Assembly: GCA_020063185.1 (NCBI GenBank)
Contig: JAGUUY010000051.1
Coordinates: forward strand, 1 to 40,217
Direction of reading: 5' to 3'
DNA: 40,217 bases
From: Bacillota bacterium
GTDB taxonomy: Bacteria > Bacillota > Desulfotomaculia > Desulfotomaculales > Ammonificaceae
Positions within the stretch are counted from its first letter, which is position 1. Each line of letters starts with the position of its first letter. The notes beneath the pieces are model-generated. The model saw nothing but the letters and a program-made list of their open reading frames with translations. It searched no databases and was not told the origin of the DNA. A program made the position numbers and the translations under genes. Below are positions 25,167 through 32,166 of this stretch, one piece after another.

Positions 25167-25195
25167 TTAACTAGTTAAGTATATTCATGAATATA
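25167..25195. promoter_or_regulatory. Two palindromic operators, probable MarR sites
   Basis: TTAACTAGTTAA (25167-25178) is a perfect 12-bp palindrome and TATATTCATGAATATA (25180-25195) a perfect 16-bp one. They are separated by one base. The second contains the -10 box of the operon promoter and the first lies just downstream of it. This is the layout of a repressor that blocks RNA polymerase. Confidence 0.7.
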
Positions 25196-25218
25196 TATTC
25201 CTGCTTATGGCGCGTCAA
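25190..25218 (-). promoter_or_regulatory. Sigma-A promoter of the marR-efflux operon
   Basis: On the minus strand TTGACG (plus 25213-25218) and TATATT (25190-25195) are exactly 17 bases apart. The marR ATG lies about 45 bases downstream of the -10 box. Confidence 0.75.
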
Positions 25219-25244
25219 GTACCATTTCGCGTTATAACCGCCAA

Positions 25245-25271
25245 TCCAGCACTCAGAAATTGAGTGCTGGA
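25245..25271. repeat. Perfect inverted repeat sharing the MITE end sequence
   Basis: TCCAGCACTCA and TGAGTGCTGGA form an 11-bp perfect palindrome around GAAAT. The core CCAGCACTCA is the same as in the terminal repeats of the elements at 30053 and 38452. It could be an element that has lost its interior, and it lies between the marR promoter and the heme O synthase terminator. Confidence 0.6.
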
Positions 25272-25303
25272 CAAGAACGCCAGGAATATTTTTTCTTAAA
25301 CAT

Positions 25304-25330
25304 AAAAAAAGCCCTGTTTAAGCAGGGCTT
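25304..25330 (-). terminator. Strong intrinsic terminator of the heme O synthase gene
   Basis: On the minus strand AAGCCCTG and CAGGGCTT pair around a six-base loop and are followed by a run of T. It sits about 35 bases past the gene stop. Confidence 0.85.
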
Positions 25331-25365
25331 TCGGTTTAGGGAGCGTTTCTTACATTGAAAATCTT

Positions 25366-26274
25366 TTACCGCATCCAGGCGTCAATAAGCATACTAAAGA
25401 ACAGAATAAAAAGATATGGACTGGAAAATTTAAAGAGACGCCAGGCATTAGCCTGTGTGGGACGGCGGTAAATCAAGACGCTCAAGAAAACCGCCCCGGC
25501 GCCTAAAATCAAGGCTGTACCCCAGTACACCGGGCCCCAAACCCCGCAGTACCCGATCCAGAGCGATAACGCCACCATTAGAAGGACCGTTAAAATAAGG
25601 CAGTGCAAAGCCTTTCTTATATCCGTCACGACGGGCAGCATCGGTACCTGCACGCGGGCGTACTCCTCGCGGTAAAAAATAGCCAGGCTCCAGATATGGT
25701 TTGGAATCCAGAGTACCACCAACCCGGCGATTAAAACCGGCAGCAGTTCAAGCCTCCCGGTCACCGCCGTCCAGCCGAAAAGCGCGGGCAGCCCGCCTGA
25801 AAAACCGCCAAGAATAATGTTCCATGCACTTTTACGTTTTAGCCATAAACTGTAAATACCAACGTAACCTAACATGCCGCCGCACAAGCATATGCAAGCC
25901 ACCGGGTTCAGTGACCAGCCAAGCAATATCGCCGCCGCAAAGAGCAACAAACCCCAGTACAGCGCTCTTGCCGGCGGGTTGATACGCCCGGAGGGAATCG
26001 GCCGCCGACAGGTTCGAAGCATAGCCGCGTCCAGATCACGGTCAACGTAACAACTGACGGCGTTGGCGCCGGCGCAGGCAAGGGTTACCGCGGTAAGCGC
26101 CACCGTAAACAACTCCCAGGAAAAAGCGCCCGCGTTCGCCACCGCCAGGGGGACCACCGCCGTGAAGACTAATAAAAAGACCGAGCGCGGCTTGGTTACT
26201 TCTATATATGCCTTAACACTTTCCCAACGGCTCAGCGCCCTCTCCTGGGCTACCGATGCCATTCCTTGCGTCAA
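25366..26274 (-). CDS. cyoE: Protoheme IX farnesyltransferase (heme O synthase) family
   Basis: This 302-residue UbiA-family membrane prenyltransferase matches heme O synthase, which adds a farnesyl group to heme B for use in heme-copper oxidases. Motifs are VTKPRSVFLLV at the N-terminus, the prenyl-diphosphate site NAVSCYVDRDLDAAM with RRPIPSG after it, and IPNHIWSLAIFYREEYARV with VPMLPVV. About eight or nine hydrophobic segments are visible. The start is TTG 26274. No cytochrome oxidase gene is near, and an oxidase cofactor gene is unexpected beside a dsr set. Other UbiA activities cannot be ruled out. Confidence 0.88.
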   Translation of the reverse strand: MTQGMASVAQERALSRWESVKAYIEVTKPRSVFLLVFTAVVPLAVANAGAFSWELFTVALTAVTLACAGANAVSCYVDRDLDAAMLRTCRRPIPSGRINPPARALYWGLLLFAAAILLGWSLNPVACICLCGGMLGYVGIYSLWLKRKSAWNIILGGFSGGLPALFGWTAVTGRLELLPVLIAGLVVLWIPNHIWSLAIFYREEYARVQVPMLPVVTDIRKALHCLILTVLLMVALSLWIGYCGVWGPVYWGTALILGAGAVFLSVLIYRRPTQANAWRLFKFSSPYLFILFFSMLIDAWMR

Positions 26275-26571
26275 AACACCTCATCCTCCCTCTGAAAACA
26301 GTTCGAAGTCAGGCTCAAAAGGATTGACTTCGGGGTCGGTTCGAAGTTCTAAGTTGACCTTAAATTGATGAACCATCAGGGTCTGTTCAACGTTGATGAT
26401 AACACCGAACAGCCAAGGTCGGCTTCAAATCAGTCAGCCACCGTTTACACCTGTTACCCGTCCGGGATGCAAAACATCCAAAATCCAGCCAACCAAGAGC
26501 GCCCTGCCTGTTTTTTGTTTTTCATTATAACGGGCGACTCGTCCCACCGCAATACCAAGCTGCCCGGTCAA
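26275..26571. repeat. Intergenic block with GGGTCN-headed heptamer arrays
   Basis: This gap of about 300 bases holds GGGTCG leading into GTTCGAA, GTTCTAA, GTTGACC (26333-26359). GGGTCT then leads into GTTCAAC, GTTGATG (26379-26398). A further GTTCGAA, GTCAGGC pair lies at 26301-26314. The rest shows no gene or known RNA. Confidence 0.6.
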
Positions 26572-26602
26572 GAAAAAACCTGCCTGGGCGGACCATGCAG
26601 GT
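26572..26602 (-). terminator. Intrinsic terminator of sleB-ypeB
   Basis: On the minus strand ACCTGC and GCAGGT pair (plus-strand arms 26578-26583 and 26597-26602) and are followed by TTTTTTC. It lies about 30 bases after the ypeB stop. Confidence 0.75.
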
Positions 26603-26629
26603 CAGTAAGATACGAAAACCGTTTCGTTG

Positions 26630-27994
26630 TTACATGGCGAGCGTCCCCGCGCCGGTACGCTCCAGCTTCAGTATTCTGGCTTCCTCGCCGTTGTCGGCGT
26701 CGATGTATACCAGAAAGATATTGGGGCCGACGGTGCTGCGGAATTCGTACGTCAATTGTTCTCGCCCGCCATCCGTCGGGATCAGCGCTAAACGGCCGCT
26801 CTGTACTGTTAGATGGGGATTGAGAAACGAACGCGCCTGTTCAAGGGTAAGCCGTGGTTTGAATGTTTCCCGCTGGTGATGAGACATAAAATAATCCACA
26901 GCGTCCAACCCGATTACCTGACCGTTATCAAGCGCCACGTTCACCTTCACCATATCCGGGTAAATAACCGCCCCCTGCTCCTGCCCCACGAAGGTGTAAG
27001 TGGCTACGCCGTTTTGATTGATACTGTGACTAAGGCGCATACCCCCCAAATTTATGCGCGCAAGATACTCCGCGGCTCGTTTTTCGGCCGCCGCCATATC
27101 CATGGTAGGAGTTTCGATATTTCGCCCCATGATCATCAGTAACGGATGCCCGCCTTTCTTGCTGATCAGGCACGTTACCGCCTCGTCGGCCCCGGCCCTG
27201 CGGCCCGCAATTTTAACCTGATAAGCGGGAATCTGGCCGTTAACGTTACCTCCGATACTTGCGGCATAGTTGGTTCCGCGGCTCCGGTCAACGATGGCGA
27301 GCGCACGTTCCCGCGCTTTCTCCGGAGAGGCTGCAGCACCTGTCAGTCCCACTGGCGTCCGCCGTTCCATGTGGTCCGAAAAAGGCCCGTCGTAAATCAA
27401 GGTGGGAAAGACCTGCATCTCCCGGTTTAGCGCGCGGAAGTCCACCCCTGGCTGCGGCGGGCCTGTCTGGGCGGCCCCCCGCATACCGGCCACCGCGCGC
27501 GTAATCCCCCAGTAGCGGGGTCCATTCGCGTCAACCTGCGCTTGAACCTGACGCAGTTCCCTGTTTAACGCCACCGCCTGGTTGTAGAGGTCCTTTTCCC
27601 TTTCCCAGTATTCCTCCGTAACCGCTGAACCGGTACCTGCGCGGCGGACGAGGGTGTTCGAGTAGTCCGCAACCTGTGACAGGAATTTAGCGGTCCGTCC
27701 CGTAAGCTGTGTGGGAATAGGCAGTTGGCCCAGATTGGATTGCGCCATCATGGCCTGCTGCCATATCGAGGCGAAAATGGCACTGGACTGTTCGCGCCCA
27801 CCCACCGCCAGACCCTTCCCAAGCAAGACTTCCAAATTTTGCGTTTCGGTGATGAGGTCGTAAAACGCACGTTGATAGCGATTATTGAGCTCAAGTTCCA
27901 GACCACGGCGCATCTGTTGCTGGTTATAACCCCAGGCCGCGAAGGCCACCGCGACCAGTGCCGTCAAGAAAAGAGCAAGTGTCCCGAAGCGCAT
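26630..27994 (-). CDS. ypeB: Germination protein YpeB
   Basis: This 454-residue protein matches YpeB, which is needed for SleB to be made and kept stable in the spore. It has an N-terminal membrane anchor (about 4-22), a helical N-terminal domain with NNRYQRAFYDLITETQNLE, and C-terminal PepSY-like repeats with EKARERALAIVDRSRGTNY and YIDADNGEEARIL. I chose ATG 27994, which has GGAGGGG six bases upstream; an ATG at 28009 overlaps that site. It lies 36 bases after sleB in the usual sleB-ypeB order. Its presence is strong evidence that the organism forms endospores. Confidence 0.95.
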   Translation of the reverse strand: MRFGTLALFLTALVAVAFAAWGYNQQQMRRGLELELNNRYQRAFYDLITETQNLEVLLGKGLAVGGREQSSAIFASIWQQAMMAQSNLGQLPIPTQLTGRTAKFLSQVADYSNTLVRRAGTGSAVTEEYWEREKDLYNQAVALNRELRQVQAQVDANGPRYWGITRAVAGMRGAAQTGPPQPGVDFRALNREMQVFPTLIYDGPFSDHMERRTPVGLTGAAASPEKARERALAIVDRSRGTNYAASIGGNVNGQIPAYQVKIAGRRAGADEAVTCLISKKGGHPLLMIMGRNIETPTMDMAAAEKRAAEYLARINLGGMRLSHSINQNGVATYTFVGQEQGAVIYPDMVKVNVALDNGQVIGLDAVDYFMSHHQRETFKPRLTLEQARSFLNPHLTVQSGRLALIPTDGGREQLTYEFRSTVGPNIFLVYIDADNGEEARILKLERTGAGTLAM

Positions 27995-28030
27995 CTTTTC
28001 CCCCTCCATTTTACACCCTTAGCTTGAATG

Positions 28031-28723
28031 TTACCGTGCAAAGACGTGTTGACCGATTTGGGTTACGATTTGACGGGACCATATCCAGGCGGACACGGGC
28101 TTATAAGGGTTCCAGAAGAAGAGCGCGCCGCCCGAAGGGTCCCACCCGGAAAGCGCCGCTTCCGCGGCTCTTACGGCCTCCGTGGAAAGCTCCCTCCAGA
28201 TCTGCCCGTTCGCCACCGACTCGAACGCTCCCGGTTGAAAAATAACTCCGGCGACCGAGTGCGGGAAAGAAGCGCTCCGAACCCTGTTAAGGATTACCGC
28301 CCCGACGGCTACTTTTCCCACAAACGGCTCGTTCGCCGCCTCCCCCATTATGGTCCGCGCCAGCAGGGTTACGGAATCCCGGTTGTCGGCGGCCCCTCGG
28401 GAAACCGCGGGAGCGGCCGGTGGGGCAGCGGCCGGCAAACCCAAAGCCGCCCACGTCTGCGGGCCTACCAGGCCGTCGACCACAAGACCGTTTTTCCATT
28501 GGAAGGACCGTACCGCCTGGGAGGTCTCACTCCCGAAGTACCCGTTGATAGGACCGTTATAGTACCCCCACGAAGCAAGTCGTTGCTGGACCTGGGTTAC
28601 ATCCCAGCCGCTGGTGCCCCAGTACAAAACCCGGTTTTGGGCCTGAGCCCATGACCCCAGCGTAAGAATCACAATTAAAAGCAGTAGAGACAGAACCAAC
28701 GACCCGACTCGCCGTGAACGCAT
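28031..28723 (-). CDS. sleB: Spore cortex-lytic enzyme SleB
   Basis: This 230-residue secreted hydrolase is a lytic transglycosylase that cuts muramic-delta-lactam cortex peptidoglycan during germination. A signal peptide ends near AQAQN (about 29). Next come a peptidoglycan-binding domain (about 35-95, GTSGWDVTQVQQRLASWGYY), a short alanine-proline linker and the catalytic SleB domain (about 115-229), with the probable catalytic Glu128 in MGEAANEPFVGKVAV. I chose ATG 28723, behind a strong AGGAGGT, over ATG 28786. Length is normal. Expression in the forespore is expected; I did not find a convincing sigma-G promoter. Confidence 0.95.
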   Translation of the reverse strand: MRSRRVGSLVLSLLLLIVILTLGSWAQAQNRVLYWGTSGWDVTQVQQRLASWGYYNGPINGYFGSETSQAVRSFQWKNGLVVDGLVGPQTWAALGLPAAAPPAAPAVSRGAADNRDSVTLLARTIMGEAANEPFVGKVAVGAVILNRVRSASFPHSVAGVIFQPGAFESVANGQIWRELSTEAVRAAEAALSGWDPSGGALFFWNPYKPVSAWIWSRQIVTQIGQHVFAR

Positions 28724-28861
28724 CGAAAGAGGACCTCCTTCCACAGACTTCTGTTTACTCTTCGGTGCTTGGAGCAGTTCTCTCAAACCACAGTGTTAAA
28801 AAAAACACCACGGTAACTGAGCTTAGTTTTACCGAATGTGACAGGAATATAAAACGGTAGG

Positions 28862-28899
28862 AAAAAAATTAAAGGCGGTTCCTTTAGGAATTCCGCCTT
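28862..28899 (-). terminator. Intrinsic terminator of cutA-endonuclease V
   Basis: On the minus strand AAGGCGG...CCGCCTT forms a long stem with a small bulge (plus 28872-28899) and is followed by TTTAATTTTTTTC. It lies about 95 bases after the endonuclease V stop. Confidence 0.75.
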
Positions 28900-28995
28900 G
28901 GTCACTTAATTCATATGGGAAGCCCATACGTTACTATCATCTGATGGCCGGAGGCGGGCAGTATATCGTCCCGCGACACAGGTGTTTCGGCCCGC

Positions 28996-29688
28996 CTACG
29001 GAACCATGCCTTCACCGCGCCGGAGGGCCGTGCAGAGATTATGCGCGGCGCGCGTCGGTTCCGGAATTCTGAATTTTTGACTCAGGGCGAGTGCCAACCT
29101 GGTGGCTTCAGCAATGCCGACCAGATGCCCGGGTGAAACAAAAACGGGTTTTACGCCTGTTCGTGTACGTACCACGGTACCGACGGGTTCGCCGCGGTAA
29201 AACAGAGTCGAGTATCCGCCGCGCACCGGCGGCGGCGATTCGTAATCGCCAACGAGAAGGCTTTTGGCGATGCCGATTGACGGACGATCGAACAACACCC
29301 CTAAATGACTGGCAATACCAAGGCCGCGTGGGTGAGCGATTCCCTGGCCGTCAAATACCAGCAGGTCCGGTTCAGTTTGGATTTTTTCGAGCGCTTGCAC
29401 CAATACAGGGCTTTCCCGGAATGACAAAAGACCCGGGACGTACGGGAATGTGGCGGGTAAAACCGCGGTTCCCGTCTCCACAACGTTGAACTTCGGTAGT
29501 TCCAGCACTACCACTGCCGCGTGAAGAACTCCCTTCTCCTTATCAAAAGATACATCAAGGCCGGCTGCCAAGCGCACCGCTTCCGGCGCCGGCCCCCCGG
29601 CCACGATTACCTTTTCCCGCAGTTCTTCCTGCAGCCGGCGGGCGGCGGCGGGTTGCAAATCCCACGACGCGGCCGTCACCGGTCGCAA
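28996..29688 (-). CDS. nfi: Endonuclease V (deoxyinosine 3' endonuclease)
   Basis: This 230-residue repair enzyme nicks DNA near deoxyinosine. The metal-binding residues of the family are all present: Asp in AGLDVSF, Glu in the wedge motif YVPGLLSFRE, Asp in LLVFDGQGIAHPRG and His in TRAAHNL near the C-terminus. Length is normal. The start is TTG 29688, 13 bases inside the 3' end of cutA, so translation may be coupled; a GTG nine bases on is another possible start. The TTG start has no clear ribosome binding site of its own. Confidence 0.93.
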   Translation of the reverse strand: MRPVTAASWDLQPAAARRLQEELREKVIVAGGPAPEAVRLAAGLDVSFDKEKGVLHAAVVVLELPKFNVVETGTAVLPATFPYVPGLLSFRESPVLVQALEKIQTEPDLLVFDGQGIAHPRGLGIASHLGVLFDRPSIGIAKSLLVGDYESPPPVRGGYSTLFYRGEPVGTVVRTRTGVKPVFVSPGHLVGIAEATRLALALSQKFRIPEPTRAAHNLCTALRRGEGMVP

Positions 29689-30002
29689 ACGCCCACCTCA
29701 CTTGCCACCCAGTCCATGAAAGCGGAATTACCGCCCGTTACCGGCATAACTAAAACCGCGGGCACGGTGTAGCTGTGAAGCGCCCGCACGGCTTCTATTA
29801 AGTCCGGTACTTTAGCGTTTACCGTCTTCGCGATCAACACTGTTTCGTCGGCCTGTTCCAGTCGCCCTTCCCACTGAAAAAAAGATTCCACCCCGGAAAA
29901 AACGTTGGTACAGGCTGCAAGGCGCTTTTGTACCAGTTGCCGGCCGATACGCCGGGCTTCGTCCCGGTCCGCACAGGTTATATAGATCAGCACCGCCTCC
30001 AT
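29676..30002 (-). CDS. cutA: CutA1 divalent-ion tolerance protein
   Basis: This 108-residue trimeric protein of the CutA1 family has been linked to copper tolerance in some bacteria, although its real role is unclear. Signatures are VLIYITCADRDEARRIGRQL at the N-terminus, the central RLAACTNVF and ESFFQWEGRLEQADE, and VPAVLVMPVTGGNSAFMDWV at the end. Length is normal. The start is ATG 30002 behind AAGGAGTG. It overlaps the endonuclease V gene and shares its terminator. Confidence 0.94.
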   Translation of the reverse strand: MEAVLIYITCADRDEARRIGRQLVQKRLAACTNVFSGVESFFQWEGRLEQADETVLIAKTVNAKVPDLIEAVRALHSYTVPAVLVMPVTGGNSAFMDWVASEVGVCDR

Positions 30003-30052
30003 CCCGTCACTCCTTCAAAAAAAACGTTCAACGTGCAAGCTAATACTGATGG

Positions 30053-30152
30053 CCCAGCACTCAGCGTAGTACTCGAACTTCGAAAGAGACACTTTCTTTA
30101 GCCTAAATGAAATGGTATTCTTTAAACCTCAAAGACTGTACTGAGTGCTGGG
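30053..30152. mobile_element. MITE-like element, copy A
   Basis: A 100-bp segment is bounded by perfect 12-bp terminal inverted repeats, CCCAGCACTCAG and CTGAGTGCTGGG. It is closely similar along its whole length to 38452-38550, and the similarity extends about 12-18 bases into both flanks. It holds no coding frame. It sits between the terminator of the DsrN-like gene and cutA. It is flanked by GTTCAAC heptamers (30026 and 30161). Confidence 0.8.
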
Positions 30153-30174
30153 TGGGATCCGTTCAACGTTAACT

Positions 30175-30199
30175 TAAAAAAATTTGGCTCCGCCAAATT
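30175..30199 (-). terminator. Intrinsic terminator of the DsrN-like gene
   Basis: AATTTGGC and GCCAAATT form an 8-bp perfect stem with a three-base loop. On the minus strand it is followed directly by a run of T. It is about 30 bases past the gene stop. Confidence 0.85.
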
Positions 30200-30214
30200 C
30201 AAACAAATATCTAA

Positions 30215-30242
30215 CCTCCAACCTCTCACCTCTCACCTCTCG
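30215..30242. repeat. Heptamer array CCTCTCA overlapping a gene end
   Basis: The units CCTCCAA, CCTCTCA, CCTCTCA and CCTCTCG are adjacent. The minus-strand stop codon of the DsrN-like gene (30226-30228) lies inside the second unit, so the last residues GER and the stop come from the array. Confidence 0.7.
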
Positions 30243-31635
30243 TGTGCCGGTATCCCAATGCCTTTGTCACCAGCGCAGGCGCCCATTCCGGCACGGCGAG
30301 CGCATGGAGGTGGCAGTAAGACGCCAGCGTGTTTTTATAATAAACCCCGTCCACCGACCCGTCTATGCCGTAGCCACGCTTCACGGTGAAACCGTAGTTC
30401 AACCCGTCGGGCAGGTTAAGTACCGTTGAATGATGGAACTCATGGGCCCGGATTTCCCTATCGGCAAGAAAGTAAGGGTTACCGGCGAGGGCGTACAGGC
30501 GCATATAACCGTGGCCGCGTGGTTCGGTGCCCATGTTGATATCAAAAGGAAACACCCCGGCCATCCGGCTTTTCCTGTCCTTGTATGTCAGAGTCCCCGC
30601 GAGATACATCAGTCCCCCGCATTCCGCGTAAACGGGCAGTCCTTCCTCAATTCCGGCCCTTACCGCATCGCGCAAAGGCGCATTGGCCTCTAACTCAGCG
30701 GCGAAAACCTCGGGGAAACCGCCGCCGATGTAGAGCGCATCCACCTCCGGGAGTGGGTCTTTGAGGGAGTCGATAAAAATCAACCTCGCACCGGACTCCT
30801 CCAGCGCTTCCAGATTTTCCGGGTAATAAAAACTGAAAGCGCGGTCGCGAAACACCCCGATCCAGACTTGTCCCTTTTCGACCACCAACTGCGTACCGGC
30901 GCTCGCCGAAAGGGTAAGCGCCCGCGCCGAGCGTGCGATGTCCATCACGGCCTCAATGTCTATATACTTCTCCGCGCCGATGCGCGCCGCTTCAGCCGCC
31001 TTTAACAGTTCATCATCTTCCCCGACGGGTACCAGGCCGAGGTGACGGTCAGGAATTTCCCACGCCCTGTTTTTAGGTAGTGCACCCACTACAGGAAGAC
31101 CGCAGTAATACTCCACCGCAGCCCGGAGTATTCCCTCATGCCGCGGGCGCGCGACGTTGTTAAGGATTACGCCCCGGATGTCCACTTCCGGATCAAAGTT
31201 TTGAAAGCCAAGTACGATCGCGGCAATACTTCTTGTCATCCGTACCGCGTTGACCACAAGAATAACCGGGCTCGCCAGGGCTTTTGCTATCTCAGCCGTA
31301 CTGCCGCTGCCGGCAAGGTCAACCCCGTCAAATAGACCCATTGCCCCTTCAATAACGGCAACCCCGGCGCCGACTGTACCCCTTGACAGACTCCGGCGCA
31401 ACGTTTCTTTACCCATGAAAAAGGCGTCCAGATTCCGGCATGGACGGCCTGCCACCCGGCTGAGCCAGCCGGGATCGATGAAATCCGGGCCTTTCTTGAA
31501 CGGCTGTACGGTCAGCCCACGGGCGGAAAGCGCCGCTACCAAGCCGAGGGTTACGGTCGTCTTGCCGGACCGACCCTGCGGCGCGGCAATAACCATCCGC
31601 GGGATGTTAAAAACAGTGTCCAAAGAGTAATCCAC
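30226..31635 (-). CDS. Cobyrinate a,c-diamide synthase family amidase (DsrN/CbiA-like)
   Basis: This 469-residue ATP-dependent glutamine amidotransferase has the P-loop APQGRSGKTTVTLG and KKGPDFIDPGWL, then a GATase domain with nucleophile Cys in YAECGGLMYLAG and His in HEFHHSTV. The family includes CbiA, which amidates cobyrinate, and DsrN, thought to amidate siroheme for dissimilatory sulfite reductase. I favour DsrN because it follows dsrM-dsrK-dsrC and no other cobalamin gene is near. KKGPDFIDPGWL is also unlike the usual CbiA KVGPDYIDP. The start is GTG 31635. A strong terminator separates it from dsrC. Confidence 0.82.
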   Translation of the reverse strand: MDYSLDTVFNIPRMVIAAPQGRSGKTTVTLGLVAALSARGLTVQPFKKGPDFIDPGWLSRVAGRPCRNLDAFFMGKETLRRSLSRGTVGAGVAVIEGAMGLFDGVDLAGSGSTAEIAKALASPVILVVNAVRMTRSIAAIVLGFQNFDPEVDIRGVILNNVARPRHEGILRAAVEYYCGLPVVGALPKNRAWEIPDRHLGLVPVGEDDELLKAAEAARIGAEKYIDIEAVMDIARSARALTLSASAGTQLVVEKGQVWIGVFRDRAFSFYYPENLEALEESGARLIFIDSLKDPLPEVDALYIGGGFPEVFAAELEANAPLRDAVRAGIEEGLPVYAECGGLMYLAGTLTYKDRKSRMAGVFPFDINMGTEPRGHGYMRLYALAGNPYFLADREIRAHEFHHSTVLNLPDGLNYGFTVKRGYGIDGSVDGVYYKNTLASYCHLHALAVPEWAPALVTKALGYRHTRGER

Positions 31636-31665
31636 ACCCCTGTAAAGTAACCGTAATAATTGTTA

Positions 31666-31704
31666 TAAAAACCCCTTAACCCGGGAAATCTCCCCGGGTT
31701 AAGG
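31666..31704 (-). terminator. Strong terminator hairpin between dsrC and the DsrN-like gene
   Basis: CCTTAACCCGGG and CCCGGGTTAAGG form a perfect 12-bp stem with a seven-base loop (31674-31704). On the minus strand GG and then TTTTTAT follow. It is the strongest hairpin in the window and should end or protect the dsrC message. Confidence 0.85.
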
Positions 31705-31729
31705 ATAATCTAACCGAAAAATACCTTCT

Positions 31730-32047
31730 TTACACGCAGCCCGTGGGTTTCGGTAGCCCTGCTATTTTACATGCGCCCTTAGCCGGACCCGTCGGGAAGA
31801 GCTCGTAAATTTGTTTTAACGTGAAGCCGGAGTTTTTGCAAAGCATCCGGATCATCGGCGCGACGCCCGTCCGCAGGTAGTACTCACGAATGTAACGCAC
31901 GACCTTCCAGTGGTCCTCTGTGAGCTCATTGACCTCTTCCAGCGGCGCTATTCCTTTTGCGAGTTCCTCATCCCAAATCTCCGGGTCCTGGATGAACCCG
32001 TCTTCGTCAACCTCAACCTGTTTCCCTGCAATGGTGATCATTGCCAT
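31730..32047 (-). CDS. dsrC: DsrC, sulfur-carrier protein of dissimilatory sulfite reduction
   Basis: This 105-residue protein is DsrC/TusE. DsrC accepts sulfur from sulfite reductase as a trisulfide between two cysteines and is recycled by DsrMK. The C-terminal arm is intact: Cys93 in KGACKIAGLPKPTG and the penultimate Cys104, eleven residues apart, which marks true DsrC rather than one-cysteine TusE-like forms. The N-terminus has the family pattern IAGKQVEVDEDGFIQDPEIW. The start is ATG 32047 behind GGAGGTG. A strong hairpin follows the gene. It lies 120 bases after dsrK. It implies that dsrAB is present elsewhere in the genome. Confidence 0.96.
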   Translation of the reverse strand: MAMITIAGKQVEVDEDGFIQDPEIWDEELAKGIAPLEEVNELTEDHWKVVRYIREYYLRTGVAPMIRMLCKNSGFTLKQIYELFPTGPAKGACKIAGLPKPTGCV

Positions 32048-32166
32048 TCTTCAAAACACCTCCGTAAAAATGTGATTGTTATCCCCCAAGAAAGTCCTCT
32101 CCGCCATAAAACCTACCCACTCTTAAAAGCAAATCCGGTAGGCGCCGCCTTCGACTCATCACCCCC

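Noticed and set aside
30226-31635. Cobalamin biosynthesis operon
   Set aside because: Only one CbiA-type gene is present and its neighbours are dsr genes, cutA and endonuclease V.
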